A DNA stretch of 64,000 nucleotides from Flavobacteriaceae bacterium (GTDB taxonomy: Bacteria > Bacteroidota > Bacteroidia > Flavobacteriales > Weeksellaceae), in the NCBI GenBank assembly GCA_030538275.1, contig JAUNUH010000008.1:1-64000 (forward strand), in the 5' to 3' direction. The stretch's first letter is position 1. Every line of letters begins with the position of its first letter. The notes under the pieces are model-generated. The model was given only the letters and a program-made list of their open reading frames with translations, was not told the origin of the DNA and did not search any database. This document shows positions 7,768-15,592 of this stretch, one piece after another. The position numbers were made by a program, and so were the translations under genes.

Positions 7768-8209
7768 CTTGTGTTCTTTCACAAAAATCACCCTCATTAT
7801 GATGCTGCTCAATAAGCTTCAGTTCGTCTTTTGTCGCTGCCAGTTGAATATCCTGAAACAAATCACGCTCTTCAAAACGAATATGATTTTTCAGGTTTTC
7901 GGCAAAAATTTCCAGTTCATGAAAATTACTTGCCGATAACGAATCGTTTAATAGCGTAACATGCTCATTCAATGCACGTTGCACCTTTTCATTCTCATTT
8001 CCCAAAATCGGAAACATCCATTTTTCTTCGATTTCAAAATGTGGAAGTAAATATTCATTTCTGAACCAGTGTACATAATCAATAATGCGTTGAGGTTCAA
8101 CATTTTTCTCGATTCCTTTATTGATTTTCCAGGACAAAAGCAAGGCGTGATGATGGTCACGACTTACGCCCTGCATTTCAATGGCACGTTTGATGGGTTT
8201 GTGCTGCAT
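7751..8209 (-). CDS. Hemerythrin domain protein
   Basis: 152 aa. The four-helix ligand pattern for a di-iron site is visible: RDHHH at 18-21, HFEIEE at 57-62, NEH at 81-83 and HIRFEE at 109-114. Hemerythrin-domain proteins bind oxygen or nitric oxide, or repair iron-sulfur centres after nitrosative damage. There is no signal peptide, so it acts in the cytoplasm. It lies 4 bases after the cupin gene and overlaps the downstream membrane protein gene, so translation is probably coupled. Confidence 0.88.
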   Translation of the reverse strand: MQHKPIKRAIEMQGVSRDHHHALLLSWKINKGIEKNVEPQRIIDYVHWFRNEYLLPHFEIEEKWMFPILGNENEKVQRALNEHVTLLNDSLSASNFHELEIFAENLKNHIRFEERDLFQDIQLAATKDELKLIEQHHNEGDFCERTQDEFWL

Positions 8210-8213
8210 GGTG

Positions 8214-8552
8214 TTACAATTCGGTGACTTTTTCTACGCGTGATAATTGATCACCTTTAGAAAGCGTGAGTCGTACAATACTGTCTTTCAAGGCTTTCAA
8301 ATCATGCGGAATCTTTGCTGAAAGCGTAAGCAAATCTCCTTTTTTGAGATTTAAAACTTCATTATTTACCCCGAAATCAATTTCCCCTTCAAAGAGTTCG
8401 ACCACAATCGGGAAAGGTGCGGTGTGCTCTTTCATGATTTGTCCTTCGCGAAACGTAATGCGAATTTCTTTGGTAAACTCGGTATCCAGCAAGAGTTGAA
8501 CATGCGGTTTATCTTGGTTGAATGTGAGGTTGTCGGTAAGTGATGCAGTCAT
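8214..8552 (-). CDS. Small cupin-domain protein
   Basis: 112 aa, a single cupin barrel. The first motif is [20 protein letters not shown] around residues 42-61 and the second is [17 protein letters not shown] at about 73-89. Only one His in each motif is kept (EHTAP and IPHDL), so metal binding may be partial. Small cupins of this kind accompany hemerythrin and globin genes in nitrite and nitric oxide response clusters of Bacteroidota. It is the second gene of the minus-strand cluster. Confidence 0.82.
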   Translation of the reverse strand: MTASLTDNLTFNQDKPHVQLLLDTEFTKEIRITFREGQIMKEHTAPFPIVVELFEGEIDFGVNNEVLNLKKGDLLTLSAKIPHDLKALKDSIVRLTLSKGDQLSRVEKVTEL

Positions 8553-8584
8553 TTTTTTAATATTTTGAATTTTTACTTTTTACT

Positions 8585-8632
8585 TTCATTCATCTTAAGT
8601 CTTAATTCTATCTTCTTAAGTCTTACGTCTCA
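8585..8632. repeat. Degenerate CTTAAGTCTTA repeats
   Basis: Between the cupin and globin genes, units such as CTTAAGTCTTAATTC and CTTAAGTCTTACGTCTCA repeat with a period of about 7 to 24 bases. They resemble the string near 3690-3725. They are not long enough to fold into a terminator. Confidence 0.5.
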
Positions 8633-8997
8633 TTTTCCCGAATGTAATCGATTTTATAATTGAACATTTGGGCCATTTTGGCGGCGCGCCACTTGGCTTC
8701 TTCGGCGATATCGCCTTTGAATTGTTCGTCCATATTTTGGTTGAACAGCATTACCCAACGGTCAAAATGTAATTTTTCTACTGGTAATCGAGCGTGTGGC
8801 GCAAACGGACTGCCGTAATACGAGTGATTGTCCAGCAAAACGGTTTCCCAGAATTTATACATTTTTTCCAGGTGTTCGGGCCAGCGTCCATTGAGTTTTT
8901 CATTAAAAATCGGACCAATCAAATCGTCTTTCTGCACCCTTCCGTAGAACGAATCGACCATTTGTTTTATATCGTTTATATTTTGAATATCCTGCAT
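8623..8997 (-). CDS. Group III truncated hemoglobin
   Basis: 124 aa, the usual length of a truncated globin. DSFYGRV at 15-21 carries the B-helix aromatic residues. LHFDRWVMLF at 76-85 carries His77, which fits the proximal haem ligand. The SPFAPHARLPV stretch before it is typical of group III. These proteins bind oxygen and nitric oxide in the cytoplasm. It is the first gene of the minus-strand globin, cupin, hemerythrin and membrane protein cluster, directly behind a promoter and palindrome candidate at 9015-9060. Confidence 0.88.
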   Translation of the reverse strand: MQDIQNINDIKQMVDSFYGRVQKDDLIGPIFNEKLNGRWPEHLEKMYKFWETVLLDNHSYYGSPFAPHARLPVEKLHFDRWVMLFNQNMDEQFKGDIAEEAKWRAAKMAQMFNYKIDYIRENET

Positions 8998-9014
8998 GAT
9001 TCGAGATTAATTCA

Positions 9015-9060
9015 CAAAAATAGCACAATTAAGATGCCTTTTTTATGATTTGAATCAAAT
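9015..9060 (-). promoter_or_regulatory. Promoter and palindromic operator candidate for the globin cluster
   Basis: On the minus strand TATTTTTG (9015-9022) fits the TAnnTTTG -7 box, and a start site would fall near 9008. Upstream, ATTTGAATCAAAT (9048-9060) is a perfect 6-1-6 palindrome. Its centre is about 46 bases above the expected start, where an activator would sit. No TTG lies at the normal -33 distance, which would also suit an activated promoter. The half-sites resemble CRP/FNR half-sites (TTGA/TCAA) but are packed closer than usual. Confidence 0.4.
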
Positions 9061-9102
9061 TTAAAGAGATTTGGATGACGAAATGGACTTAAAAACTAAA
9101 GC

Positions 9103-9387
9103 ATGAATACGACAAAAACCAAAATCAAATCCATTGCCTGGGATATATTAACAGATATTACCTGGGCGAATATTTCTAAAACTTATTTTGGTCGTTCACG
9201 CGGCTGGATTTACCAAAAAATGAATGGAATCGACGGAAACGGAAACCAAACAGAATTCTCTGATTATGAGAAAATTACGTTAAAACTGCTTTATATGATC
9301 TATCCGAATGAATTCGTAAATGTGCGGACGATATTTAATTTTACGGAAACCGCTCATAAATTTCTTTGCGATGCAGAAATCTCATGA
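9103..9387 (+). CDS. DUF5053-like small protein with a shifted C-terminus
   Basis: 94 aa as read. Residues 10-45 (WANISKTYFGRSRGWIYQKM region) fit the short DUF5053-type proteins of Bacteroidota, which look like DNA-binding or phage-related small proteins. Compared with the remnant at 9932-10048, the A run at about 9280-9285 is one base short, so after KITLK the frame changes from TALYDLSE to LLYMIYPNE and runs on into the toxin gene on the other strand. The restored frame would also meet a TGA where the remnant has AGA. The protein is probably damaged at its end. Confidence 0.5.
   Translation: MNTTKTKIKSIAWDILTDITWANISKTYFGRSRGWIYQKMNGIDGNGNQTEFSDYEKITLKLLYMIYPNEFVNVRTIFNFTETAHKFLCDAEIS
9244..9340. 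repeat. Direct repeat flanking the toxin-antitoxin pair, left copy
   Basis: About 97 bases match 9952-10049 at roughly 85 to 90 per cent, counted by eye. The copy covers the 3' part of the DUF5053-like gene and stops exactly where the toxin gene ends. The right copy ends the same way at the stop of the exported coiled-coil gene. Confidence 0.8.
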
Positions 9388-9607
9388 GTATAACCACCTC
9401 GCCATCATAAATGAAACCTAATCTATAATCACCTGTTTTCCAGCGATAAGCGTTATCATTTGCTTTAATTTTCTTAATATTTGTCAGCTCCAAGAGATTT
9501 TCTGCATTCTTTACTTTCGAAATGAATGTTTTTATTTTATCATATAGTTCCTTATTCTTAAGTTTTAAAATATCCTTTTTAAATTTCTCGTCATAACCAA
9601 TCTTCAT
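9341..9607 (-). CDS. Type II toxin, RelE/ParE superfamily
   Basis: 88 aa. KIGYDEKFKKDILKL at the start, IKKIKANDNAYRWKTGDYRLGF in the middle and the C-terminal FLHRKEIYERFP match the RelE/ParE fold: two helices, then a beta sheet with the conserved R of GDYRLGF and a C-terminal HRxxIY. Most such toxins in this branch are ribosome-dependent mRNA interferases. It lies one base after the antitoxin stop, a normal antitoxin-first operon. Confidence 0.85.
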   Translation of the reverse strand: MKIGYDEKFKKDILKLKNKELYDKIKTFISKVKNAENLLELTNIKKIKANDNAYRWKTGDYRLGFIYDGEVVILMRFLHRKEIYERFP

Positions 9608-9608
9608 A

Positions 9609-9857
9609 TCAAGAGTTCAAAATCTTAAAAATTTCTTCCTCACTTACAGTTGTTCCATCGCTTTCCTGCATCAAAAGCCATAAGCCTAAATCTTCTTTTT
9701 CTTCATCCGTCATCATTTCAGCTTTATTCTTTTGTTTTTCTTCAACATACAAGCGTATAGCCTTCTCCATCAATGCCTTAACACTTATTTTTTCAAAAAC
9801 TGAAATAACTTTCAATTTGGTCAAAGTCAAATCATCTATGTCAACTTGTTTTCGCAT
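9609..9857 (-). CDS. Antitoxin of the RelE/ParE-type pair
   Basis: 82 aa. The N-terminal half (RKQVDIDDLTLTKLKVISVF then ISVKALMEKAIRLYVEEK) looks like a ribbon-helix-helix DNA-binding domain. The C-terminal half is acidic and probably binds the toxin (EEKEDLGLWLLMQESD). It is the first gene of the pair. TATA-like sequences at about 9875-9905, rich in short inverted words (ATACGTATGATATG), lie just upstream and could be its operator. Confidence 0.78.
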   Translation of the reverse strand: MRKQVDIDDLTLTKLKVISVFEKISVKALMEKAIRLYVEEKQKNKAEMMTDEEKEDLGLWLLMQESDGTTVSEEEIFKILNS

Positions 9858-9931
9858 AACTTAAATTTTTACAAATATACGCTATACGTATGATATGTAT
9901 AATAGGTATATTTGAACCTTCGTAAAAATAG

Positions 9932-10048
9932 AATAGCATCAACAAGAACAACAAACAAACGGAATTCTCTGATTCTGAAAAAATTACGTTAAAAACTGCT
10001 TTATATGATCTATCCGAAAGAATTAAAAAATGTGCGGATGAGATTTAA
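9932..10048 (+). pseudogene. C-terminal remnant of a DUF5053-like gene
   Basis: A 38-residue frame follows a TAG at 9929-9931 and has no start codon. It reads NSINKNNKQTEFSDSEKITL and then TALYDLSERIKKCADEI to TAA. This is the intact form of the tail that is shifted in the gene at 9103. The stop overlaps the stop of the convergent gene at 10045 by two bases. Confidence 0.6.
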
Positions 10049-10049
10049 T
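9952..10049. repeat. Direct repeat flanking the toxin-antitoxin pair, right copy
   Basis: Right-hand copy of the repeat at 9244-9340. It differs by small substitutions and by one extra A in the run that sets the reading frame. The pair encloses about 610 bases holding the toxin, the antitoxin and their promoter. Confidence 0.8.
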
Positions 10050-10635
10050 TCCAGGTGACATTTAAATCCCGGAATTCCTGTTTGGATCGGGTATTGTACC
10101 AAGTTTTATTACTTTCATGCTTATTACTCGCTCCAAAACTAAACATCTTTATTACCTTAGGTTCTTTTTCAATATTTTTAAATACCATGACTACTTTAAG
10201 CGGAACGTTTTTGAATAAATCTCTATTAGTTGGAGTAGATTTAAAAGAATCAAATTTATATTCATTTCCTTCAGTATCAATTATTTTTGCTGCTGTTGAA
10301 CCTGTTTCAGAATTTGTATTTTCTTGAACAGCTTCAAACAACATTTCAATACTTATGGTTTTTTCCTGTTTATTACCGGTTACTTTCGTAATTTTATAAT
10401 TCACACCGTCTTTTTCAACTTCTAAAATCGGTTTCTGAATATCCAAAACGCCTTTCAAATATTTATTATAAGATTTCACCTCTTCTAAATCTGCTTTGAA
10501 CTGATTTACAGACGATTTAAGGCTTGTAAGTTCTTGATTCAGTTGAGCCATTTGAGTTTCTAACTCTTTGCTTGAAGTTTGCGCAAAAAGTGTAAATAGC
10601 ATGAAAACTGCGGATAAGGATAGAATTTTCTTCAT
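10045..10635 (-). CDS. Exported coiled-coil protein of unknown function
   Basis: 196 aa. The signal peptide MKKILSLSAVFMLFTLFA is followed by a coiled coil of about 45 residues (LETQMAQLNQELTSLKSSVN and on). A beta-rich domain (residues 75-196, starting LEVEKDGVNYKITKV) follows and resembles small immunoglobulin-like stress domains of DUF4352 type, but this is weak. It probably resides in the periplasm. Its last codons reach into the right repeat of the toxin-antitoxin module. Confidence 0.7.
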   Translation of the reverse strand: MKKILSLSAVFMLFTLFAQTSSKELETQMAQLNQELTSLKSSVNQFKADLEEVKSYNKYLKGVLDIQKPILEVEKDGVNYKITKVTGNKQEKTISIEMLFEAVQENTNSETGSTAAKIIDTEGNEYKFDSFKSTPTNRDLFKNVPLKVVMVFKNIEKEPKVIKMFSFGASNKHESNKTWYNTRSKQEFRDLNVTWN

Positions 10636-10780
10636 GATTTAAATTTTTTACCAAGATAAGCAATAATTACTTAATTATGTTAAATTAACATAACTAATCG
10701 GTTAATTATTGTTTCATTTTGAATTTTGCGAACAGTACATTGGTTACGGATAATCATTAACTCTTAACTATTAACTAAAT

Positions 10781-12934
10781 TCACCCAAGCAATTCAAAAT
10801 CAATCTGTTTCTTCTCCAAATCAACGCCTGTAAGTTTCACGCGAACCTTATCGCCAAGCTGATAAATTTTCTTGGTGCGCTGCCCTACAATCGCATAATT
10901 TTTTTGGTCAAAAACATAATGATCGTCACGAATATTACGCAATTTCACCAAACCTTCTGCCCGAGATTCGGGTAATTCTACATAAATTCCCCAATCGGTA
11001 ACCCCCGAAATCACACCATAAAACTCCTCGCCTACCTGTTCTTCCAAAAACTTGACTTGCATGTATTTGGTACTATCGCGTTCGGCATCGGCAGCCAATC
11101 GTTCGCGTTGTGAGCTGTGTTCACAATCTTCTTCATACGGCTCGGGATTGGGCGATTTTCCGCCATCCAGATAATGTTGTAACAAGCGATGCGCCATCAC
11201 ATCGGGATAACGACGAATGGGCGAGGTAAAATGCGTATAATATTCAAATGCCAACCCATAATGGCCGATATTTTCGGTAGAATAAATCGCTTTGGACATG
11301 GAACGCATCGCCAAAGTTTCGACCATATTTTCTTCGCCTTTTCCTTTCACATCTTTCAATAATTTATTAAGTGAACTTGTGGTTTCACGGCGATTTCCCA
11401 AGCTTAAATCATAGCCAAATGTTTTGATAAACTGTTTGAGGCTCAATAATTTATCAGGATCCGGATCATCGTGAATACGGTAGATAAATGTGCGTCCGGT
11501 TTCTTCGCCATTTTTCTTCAAACTCACAAATTCAGACACTTTTCGGTTGGCTAATAGCATAAATTCTTCAATTAATTTATTGGCGTCCTTACTTTCTTTG
11601 AAATAAACGCCCAACGGATCGCCTTTTTCATCCAAATGAAATTTCACTTCGATTTTATCAAACGCAATTGCCCCTTTTTGCAGTCTGCGGTTACGCATAA
11701 TTTTGGCCAAACGGTCCAGTGTAAGAATTTCTTCCTTCAAATCACCTTCCTTTCCTTCAATGATTTCCTGCGCTTCTTCGTACGCAAATCTACGGTCAGA
11801 AAGCGTTACAGTACGGCCAAACCAGCTGTTCAAGACTTGTGCATTATCATCCATTTCAAATACCGCAGAAAAGGTGTATTTTTCTTCATTTGGACGTAAT
11901 GAACAGGCTTGATTACTCAAAATTTCGGGTAACATCGGAACTACTCTATCTACCAAATACACCGAAGTAGCCCGATTATAGGCTTCTTGATCCAGTAAAG
12001 TTCCGGGTTGCACATAATGCGAAACATCGGCAATGTGAACCCCAATTTCCCAATTTCCATTTTCGAGTTTACGAACCGAAAGTGCGTCATCAAAATCCTT
12101 GGCATCCGCCGGATCTATGGTAAATGTGGTTACATTGCGCATATCTCTTCTGCGCTTGATTTCTTCTGGATCTATTTGGGTATTAATCTGCGCTGCCTCC
12201 TCCTCTACCTCATCTGGAAAAGCTGCTGGCAATCCGTATTCTGCAAGAATCGCGTGAATTTCTACTTCGTGGTCTCCAGGAGTTCCCAGAATTTCTACGA
12301 TGGTTCCAAAAGGTGAATCTGCGCCTTCTGGCCAATCTACAACTTTGGCCACCACTTTTTGTCCGTTTTGCGCCTGTCCCAACTCTTCTTTGGGAATATA
12401 AATATCTACATGCAAAGAGGTTTGATCTACATTTACAAATCCGTATTTGCCGTTTCCAACTATTTCTAAAACGCCTACATATCGAGTTCGATTGCGTTGA
12501 ATTACTTCTAAAATACTACCTTCGGCTCTTTTTCCTTTATTATCGTGGAGAATGAGCTGCACCAAATCGTTTTGCAGGGCATTTTTGGATTGACCTTTTG
12601 GAATATAAATATCTTGTTCAATGCCATCCACAGAAACGTAAGCGGCTCCAGAAGTGGTAAAATCAATAACGCCTATTGCAGTATTATTTTCTATATTGAG
12701 TTTGAATTTACCCGGAGATTCCTCTATGAGTTGATGTTTGGCGGCAAGTTTGGAAAGTACTTTTATTAAATGTTCTTTTTGTCTTGGATTTCTGAATTGT
12801 AATCCAGAAGCCAATTGCTTGTAATTCATTTGTTTATTGGGATATTTGAGCATATAACGCAGTATTTTATGCGCAGTTTGTCTATATCCGTTTTCCTTAT
12901 CAGAATTTTTATGCTTTTGTTTGTTTTTTGCCAT
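10781..12934 (-). CDS. rnr: Ribonuclease R
   Basis: 717 aa from ATG 12934 (MAKNKQKHKN); a frame to 12979 exists but adds residues unlike the family. Domain order is an N-terminal winged-helix-like region, two cold-shock domains (about 70-230), the RNB catalytic domain (about 260-590) with TIDPADAKDFDDALSV carrying the metal-binding aspartates, and a C-terminal S1 domain (VISGVTDWGIYVELPE and on). It degrades structured RNA 3' to 5'. The gene stands alone on the minus strand. Confidence 0.95.
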   Translation of the reverse strand: MAKNKQKHKNSDKENGYRQTAHKILRYMLKYPNKQMNYKQLASGLQFRNPRQKEHLIKVLSKLAAKHQLIEESPGKFKLNIENNTAIGVIDFTTSGAAYVSVDGIEQDIYIPKGQSKNALQNDLVQLILHDNKGKRAEGSILEVIQRNRTRYVGVLEIVGNGKYGFVNVDQTSLHVDIYIPKEELGQAQNGQKVVAKVVDWPEGADSPFGTIVEILGTPGDHEVEIHAILAEYGLPAAFPDEVEEEAAQINTQIDPEEIKRRRDMRNVTTFTIDPADAKDFDDALSVRKLENGNWEIGVHIADVSHYVQPGTLLDQEAYNRATSVYLVDRVVPMLPEILSNQACSLRPNEEKYTFSAVFEMDDNAQVLNSWFGRTVTLSDRRFAYEEAQEIIEGKEGDLKEEILTLDRLAKIMRNRRLQKGAIAFDKIEVKFHLDEKGDPLGVYFKESKDANKLIEEFMLLANRKVSEFVSLKKNGEETGRTFIYRIHDDPDPDKLLSLKQFIKTFGYDLSLGNRRETTSSLNKLLKDVKGKGEENMVETLAMRSMSKAIYSTENIGHYGLAFEYYTHFTSPIRRYPDVMAHRLLQHYLDGGKSPNPEPYEEDCEHSSQRERLAADAERDSTKYMQVKFLEEQVGEEFYGVISGVTDWGIYVELPESRAEGLVKLRNIRDDHYVFDQKNYAIVGQRTKKIYQLGDKVRVKLTGVDLEKKQIDFELLG

Positions 12935-13049
12935 TTGAAAATTTTTATTGCGTGCATAAAGCACAGGAAAGTCTAGCAAAGCTTGTGCTAAATGTTAAAA
13001 CAGTTTCAAATTTAGTCTTTGTAAACTACAAATTTGAATTTTCTTTCAA

Positions 13050-13160
13050 TTAATTTAGAAATTCTTGGGTCCTAAAAACCGGTAATTCTGAATGTGCGAA
13101 ATCATTTGGATTTCGAGTGATAATAAAATTGCACTTAACCGAAACCGCTAAATAATATTG
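13050..13160 (-). pseudogene. C-terminal remnant of a PIN-domain (VapC-like) toxin
   Basis: On the minus strand a 36-residue frame reads QYYLAVSVKCNFIITRNPND, then FAHSELPVFRTQEFLN, and stops. This is the end of a PIN domain: the last beta strand, the TRNxxDF motif with its conserved Asp, and the PVxxxxEFL tail. An in-frame TAA lies just upstream and no earlier part of the domain is seen, so only the tail remains. The rest of 12935-13254 shows no gene. Confidence 0.6.
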
Positions 13161-13254
13161 AATTTATGAATTGAGAAAATTTAGTATAATCTATATACGT
13201 ATAATTTTTATCAAAACGGATGTTTTTACTTAAAAATTAAAACACTAAAAACTT

Positions 13255-13683
13255 TTAGCATGAAATTTTATCTACCCGGCGTTGGTGTCTTCCACCTTCA
13301 AAGTCTGCCTGTAGAAAGGCTTCTGTGATTTTCAAACCTTCTTCATCGCTTATAAATCGAGCCGGAAGCACCAAAATATTGGCATTGTTGTGTTGACGTC
13401 CCAATTCTGCGAGTTCGGGAGTCCAGGCCATTGCGGCACGAATTCCGGCGTATTTATTGGCGGTCATAGCTACGCCATTTCCGCTTCCGCAGAGTAAAAT
13501 TCCTAGTTCGGCATCTCCTTTGAGAACCGCTTTGGCGGTGGGATGTGCAAAATCTGGGTAATCAACACTGTCTGTTGAAAAGGTTCCAAAGTCTTCAAAC
13601 TCAATCTTTTTTTCTGTTAATAAACCTTTAATTTTCTCTTTTAATTCAAATCCGGCGTGATCTGCTCCGATGGCTATTTTCAT
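13255..13683 (-). CDS. rpiB: Ribose-5-phosphate isomerase B
   Basis: 142 aa, the normal RpiB length. The start IAIGADHAGFELK holds the conserved ADHAG phosphate and substrate site. GILLCGSGNGVAMTANK, around residues 62-78, carries the catalytic Cys of the GSGxG loop, followed by RAAMAWTPELAELGRQHNN. It interconverts ribose 5-phosphate and ribulose 5-phosphate in the pentose phosphate pathway. It is transcribed away from pgk. Confidence 0.95.
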   Translation of the reverse strand: MKIAIGADHAGFELKEKIKGLLTEKKIEFEDFGTFSTDSVDYPDFAHPTAKAVLKGDAELGILLCGSGNGVAMTANKYAGIRAAMAWTPELAELGRQHNNANILVLPARFISDEEGLKITEAFLQADFEGGRHQRRVDKISC

Positions 13684-14162
13684 ATTTTTATAGTTTTCAA
13701 CAAGCTTAAATGTTAAATTATTGTAAAATCCTGAATGTCAATTCGTACTTAATGTAAACAAATTGTTAATAGTCTATCATCTAAAGTTTAAAACTTCTAA
13801 GAGATTTTCCTTGATTTATTCAGAAATTATTTCAATGACAAATTTAATCAAATCTTTCCAAATTTATTTTTGGATTTTTTACGGCAACTTATCCACCAGT
13901 TATCGGTGTAAATTCATTGTTAAGTTATGCATAATTAACATATTTTCATCCCTCTGTTGATTTCTTGATAAGTCCGTAATCTATTTAATCATAATAAATT
14001 ACGAAATAATTAAATGTTGATAAAGTTCTGTCCAAATTAAATGAAGGTTATTTATTCACAAATCAACAAAGCATTATCATCAGCATTTATTTTTTTTAAA
14101 TTTTTAAAAATTAAATATATCTATAATATTTTGTTGGTAATAACTTGATTCAAAATTTGATG
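13684..14162. other. AT-rich noncoding region with DnaA-box-like words
   Basis: No gene is seen in this long divergent gap between rpiB and pgk. It is very AT-rich. TTATCCACC (13889-13897) is one base from the classical DnaA box, and TTATTCACA (14052-14060) fits the relaxed box TTWTNCACA. Long A/T runs follow at 14085-14130. It may only be a divergent promoter region. Confidence 0.3.
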
Positions 14163-14191
14163 TTGAATCTAATGTGGTATGCTTATATTTG
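14163..14191 (+). promoter_or_regulatory. Promoter of pgk
   Basis: TTG (14163-14165), an 18-base spacer and TATATTTG (14184-14191) match the Bacteroidota -33/-7 consensus. Transcription would begin around 14197, which rules out the longer frame start at 14174 and supports ATG 14213. Confidence 0.65.
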
Positions 14192-14212
14192 TTGCTTTAC
14201 AAAATTAAATTT

Positions 14213-15409
14213 ATGAAAAAATTAGACCAATTTAATTTTAAGGGCAAAAAAGTTTTGATACGAGTAGATTTCAATGTTCCGCAGGATAATGCTTTGCGTG
14301 TAACCGATAAAACTCGAATTCAAGCTGCAAAACCTACTATTATGAAGGTTTTGGAAGATGGTGGTTCTGTAATTTTATTAACTCATTTGGGTCGCCCAAA
14401 AGGGAATAAGAGTGATGAGCTATCGCTGCGGCATATTGCAGGAACGGTGTCTGATGTTTTGGGAATCGTGGTAGATGTGGCTACTGATGTGGTGGGAGAA
14501 GATGCCAAGGCCAAGGCTGCTGCTTTGAGTCCTGGCAATGTGTTGATGTTGGAGAATATGAGATTCAGAGAAGAAGAAGAGAAAGGCAGTAAAGATTTTG
14601 CAGAGCAATTGGCTGCTTTGGGTGATTATTATATCAACGATGCCTTTGGTACAGCGCATCGTGAGCATGCTTCTACAGCTGTGATTGCACAATTTTTTGA
14701 CCAAGATCACAAGGCTTTTGGTTATTTGATGGACAAGGAATTGGCTGCTATAGACAAAGTTTTACATTCGGGTGAAAAACCGGTTTTAGCTATTTTGGGT
14801 GGTGCCAAAGTTTCGTCAAAAATTACCATTATTGATAATATTTTACCTGCTATTGATAAGTTGATTATTGGCGGAGGGATGACTTATACCTTTATCAAAG
14901 CACAAGGCGGCGAGGTGGGTGATTCTATATGTGAAGAGGATAAGCTGGATTTGGCATTGAAAATTTTGGAAGAGGCCAAGCGACAGAATGTTGAAGTTTA
15001 TTTGCCTACAGATGTAATTGCAGCAGACGACTTTAACAATGGTGCAAAAACGCAGATTGTTCCTGTGGACAAGATTCCCGAGGGATGGCAGGGGCTTGAT
15101 ATAGGACCTGATTCGATTCAAAAATTTCAACAAGTGATTTCTACCGCCAATACGATTTTATGGAATGGTCCTGTAGGTGTTTTTGAGTTTGAAAATTTTT
15201 CTAAAGGTACCAAAGCTATGGGTGATGCTATAGATGAAGTTACCAAAAAAGGAGCTTTCTCACTTGTTGGCGGTGGCGATAGTGTTGCTGCAGTAAAACA
15301 GTTTGGGTATGAGGATAAGGTGAGTTATGTATCTACGGGCGGCGGAGCTATGCTGGAGAGTCTGGAAGGAGTGAAGTTGCCTGGAGTTGCTGCCATGGAA
15401 AAAAGTTAA
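14213..15409 (+). CDS. pgk: Phosphoglycerate kinase
   Basis: 398 aa from ATG 14213, the usual length. Motifs are VLIRVDFNVPQ near the N-terminus, the substrate-binding LLTHLGRPKG, LMLENMRFREEEEKG, VLAILGGAKVSSKI, and the nucleotide-binding GGGDSVAAVKQFG and STGGGAMLE near the end. It makes ATP from 1,3-bisphosphoglycerate in glycolysis. It is monocistronic, with its own promoter and a hairpin terminator at 15532. Confidence 0.97.
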   Translation: MKKLDQFNFKGKKVLIRVDFNVPQDNALRVTDKTRIQAAKPTIMKVLEDGGSVILLTHLGRPKGNKSDELSLRHIAGTVSDVLGIVVDVATDVVGEDAKAKAAALSPGNVLMLENMRFREEEEKGSKDFAEQLAALGDYYINDAFGTAHREHASTAVIAQFFDQDHKAFGYLMDKELAAIDKVLHSGEKPVLAILGGAKVSSKITIIDNILPAIDKLIIGGGMTYTFIKAQGGEVGDSICEEDKLDLALKILEEAKRQNVEVYLPTDVIAADDFNNGAKTQIVPVDKIPEGWQGLDIGPDSIQKFQQVISTANTILWNGPVGVFEFENFSKGTKAMGDAIDEVTKKGAFSLVGGGDSVAAVKQFGYEDKVSYVSTGGGAMLESLEGVKLPGVAAMEKS

Positions 15410-15531
15410 TTATTCGATGGTATCGTTTTTATAGTTCATTTTTTTTAGAATTTTTTATTATTAAAAATAAGGATTTAAATAAAAATAAATTTAGGAGGTT
15501 AGTTTTTATAGGTTTCTACCACTAAATGATG

Positions 15532-15560
15532 AGTGCCGCGATGAGCGGCACTTTGTTTTA
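15532..15560 (+). terminator. Rho-independent terminator after pgk
   Basis: A perfect 8-bp stem AGTGCCGC/GCGGCACT with loop GATGA is followed by TTGTTTTA on the plus strand. It lies about 120 bases after pgk and 41 bases from the stop of the convergent small lipoprotein gene, so it could serve both. Confidence 0.7.
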
Positions 15561-15592
15561 CAGTAATTTCAAATTTGAAATCAGAAAGTCTA

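Noticed and set aside
9100..10050. Composite transposon or IS around the toxin-antitoxin pair
   Set aside because: The flanking repeats are direct copies of a gene tail without terminal inverted repeats or a transposase.
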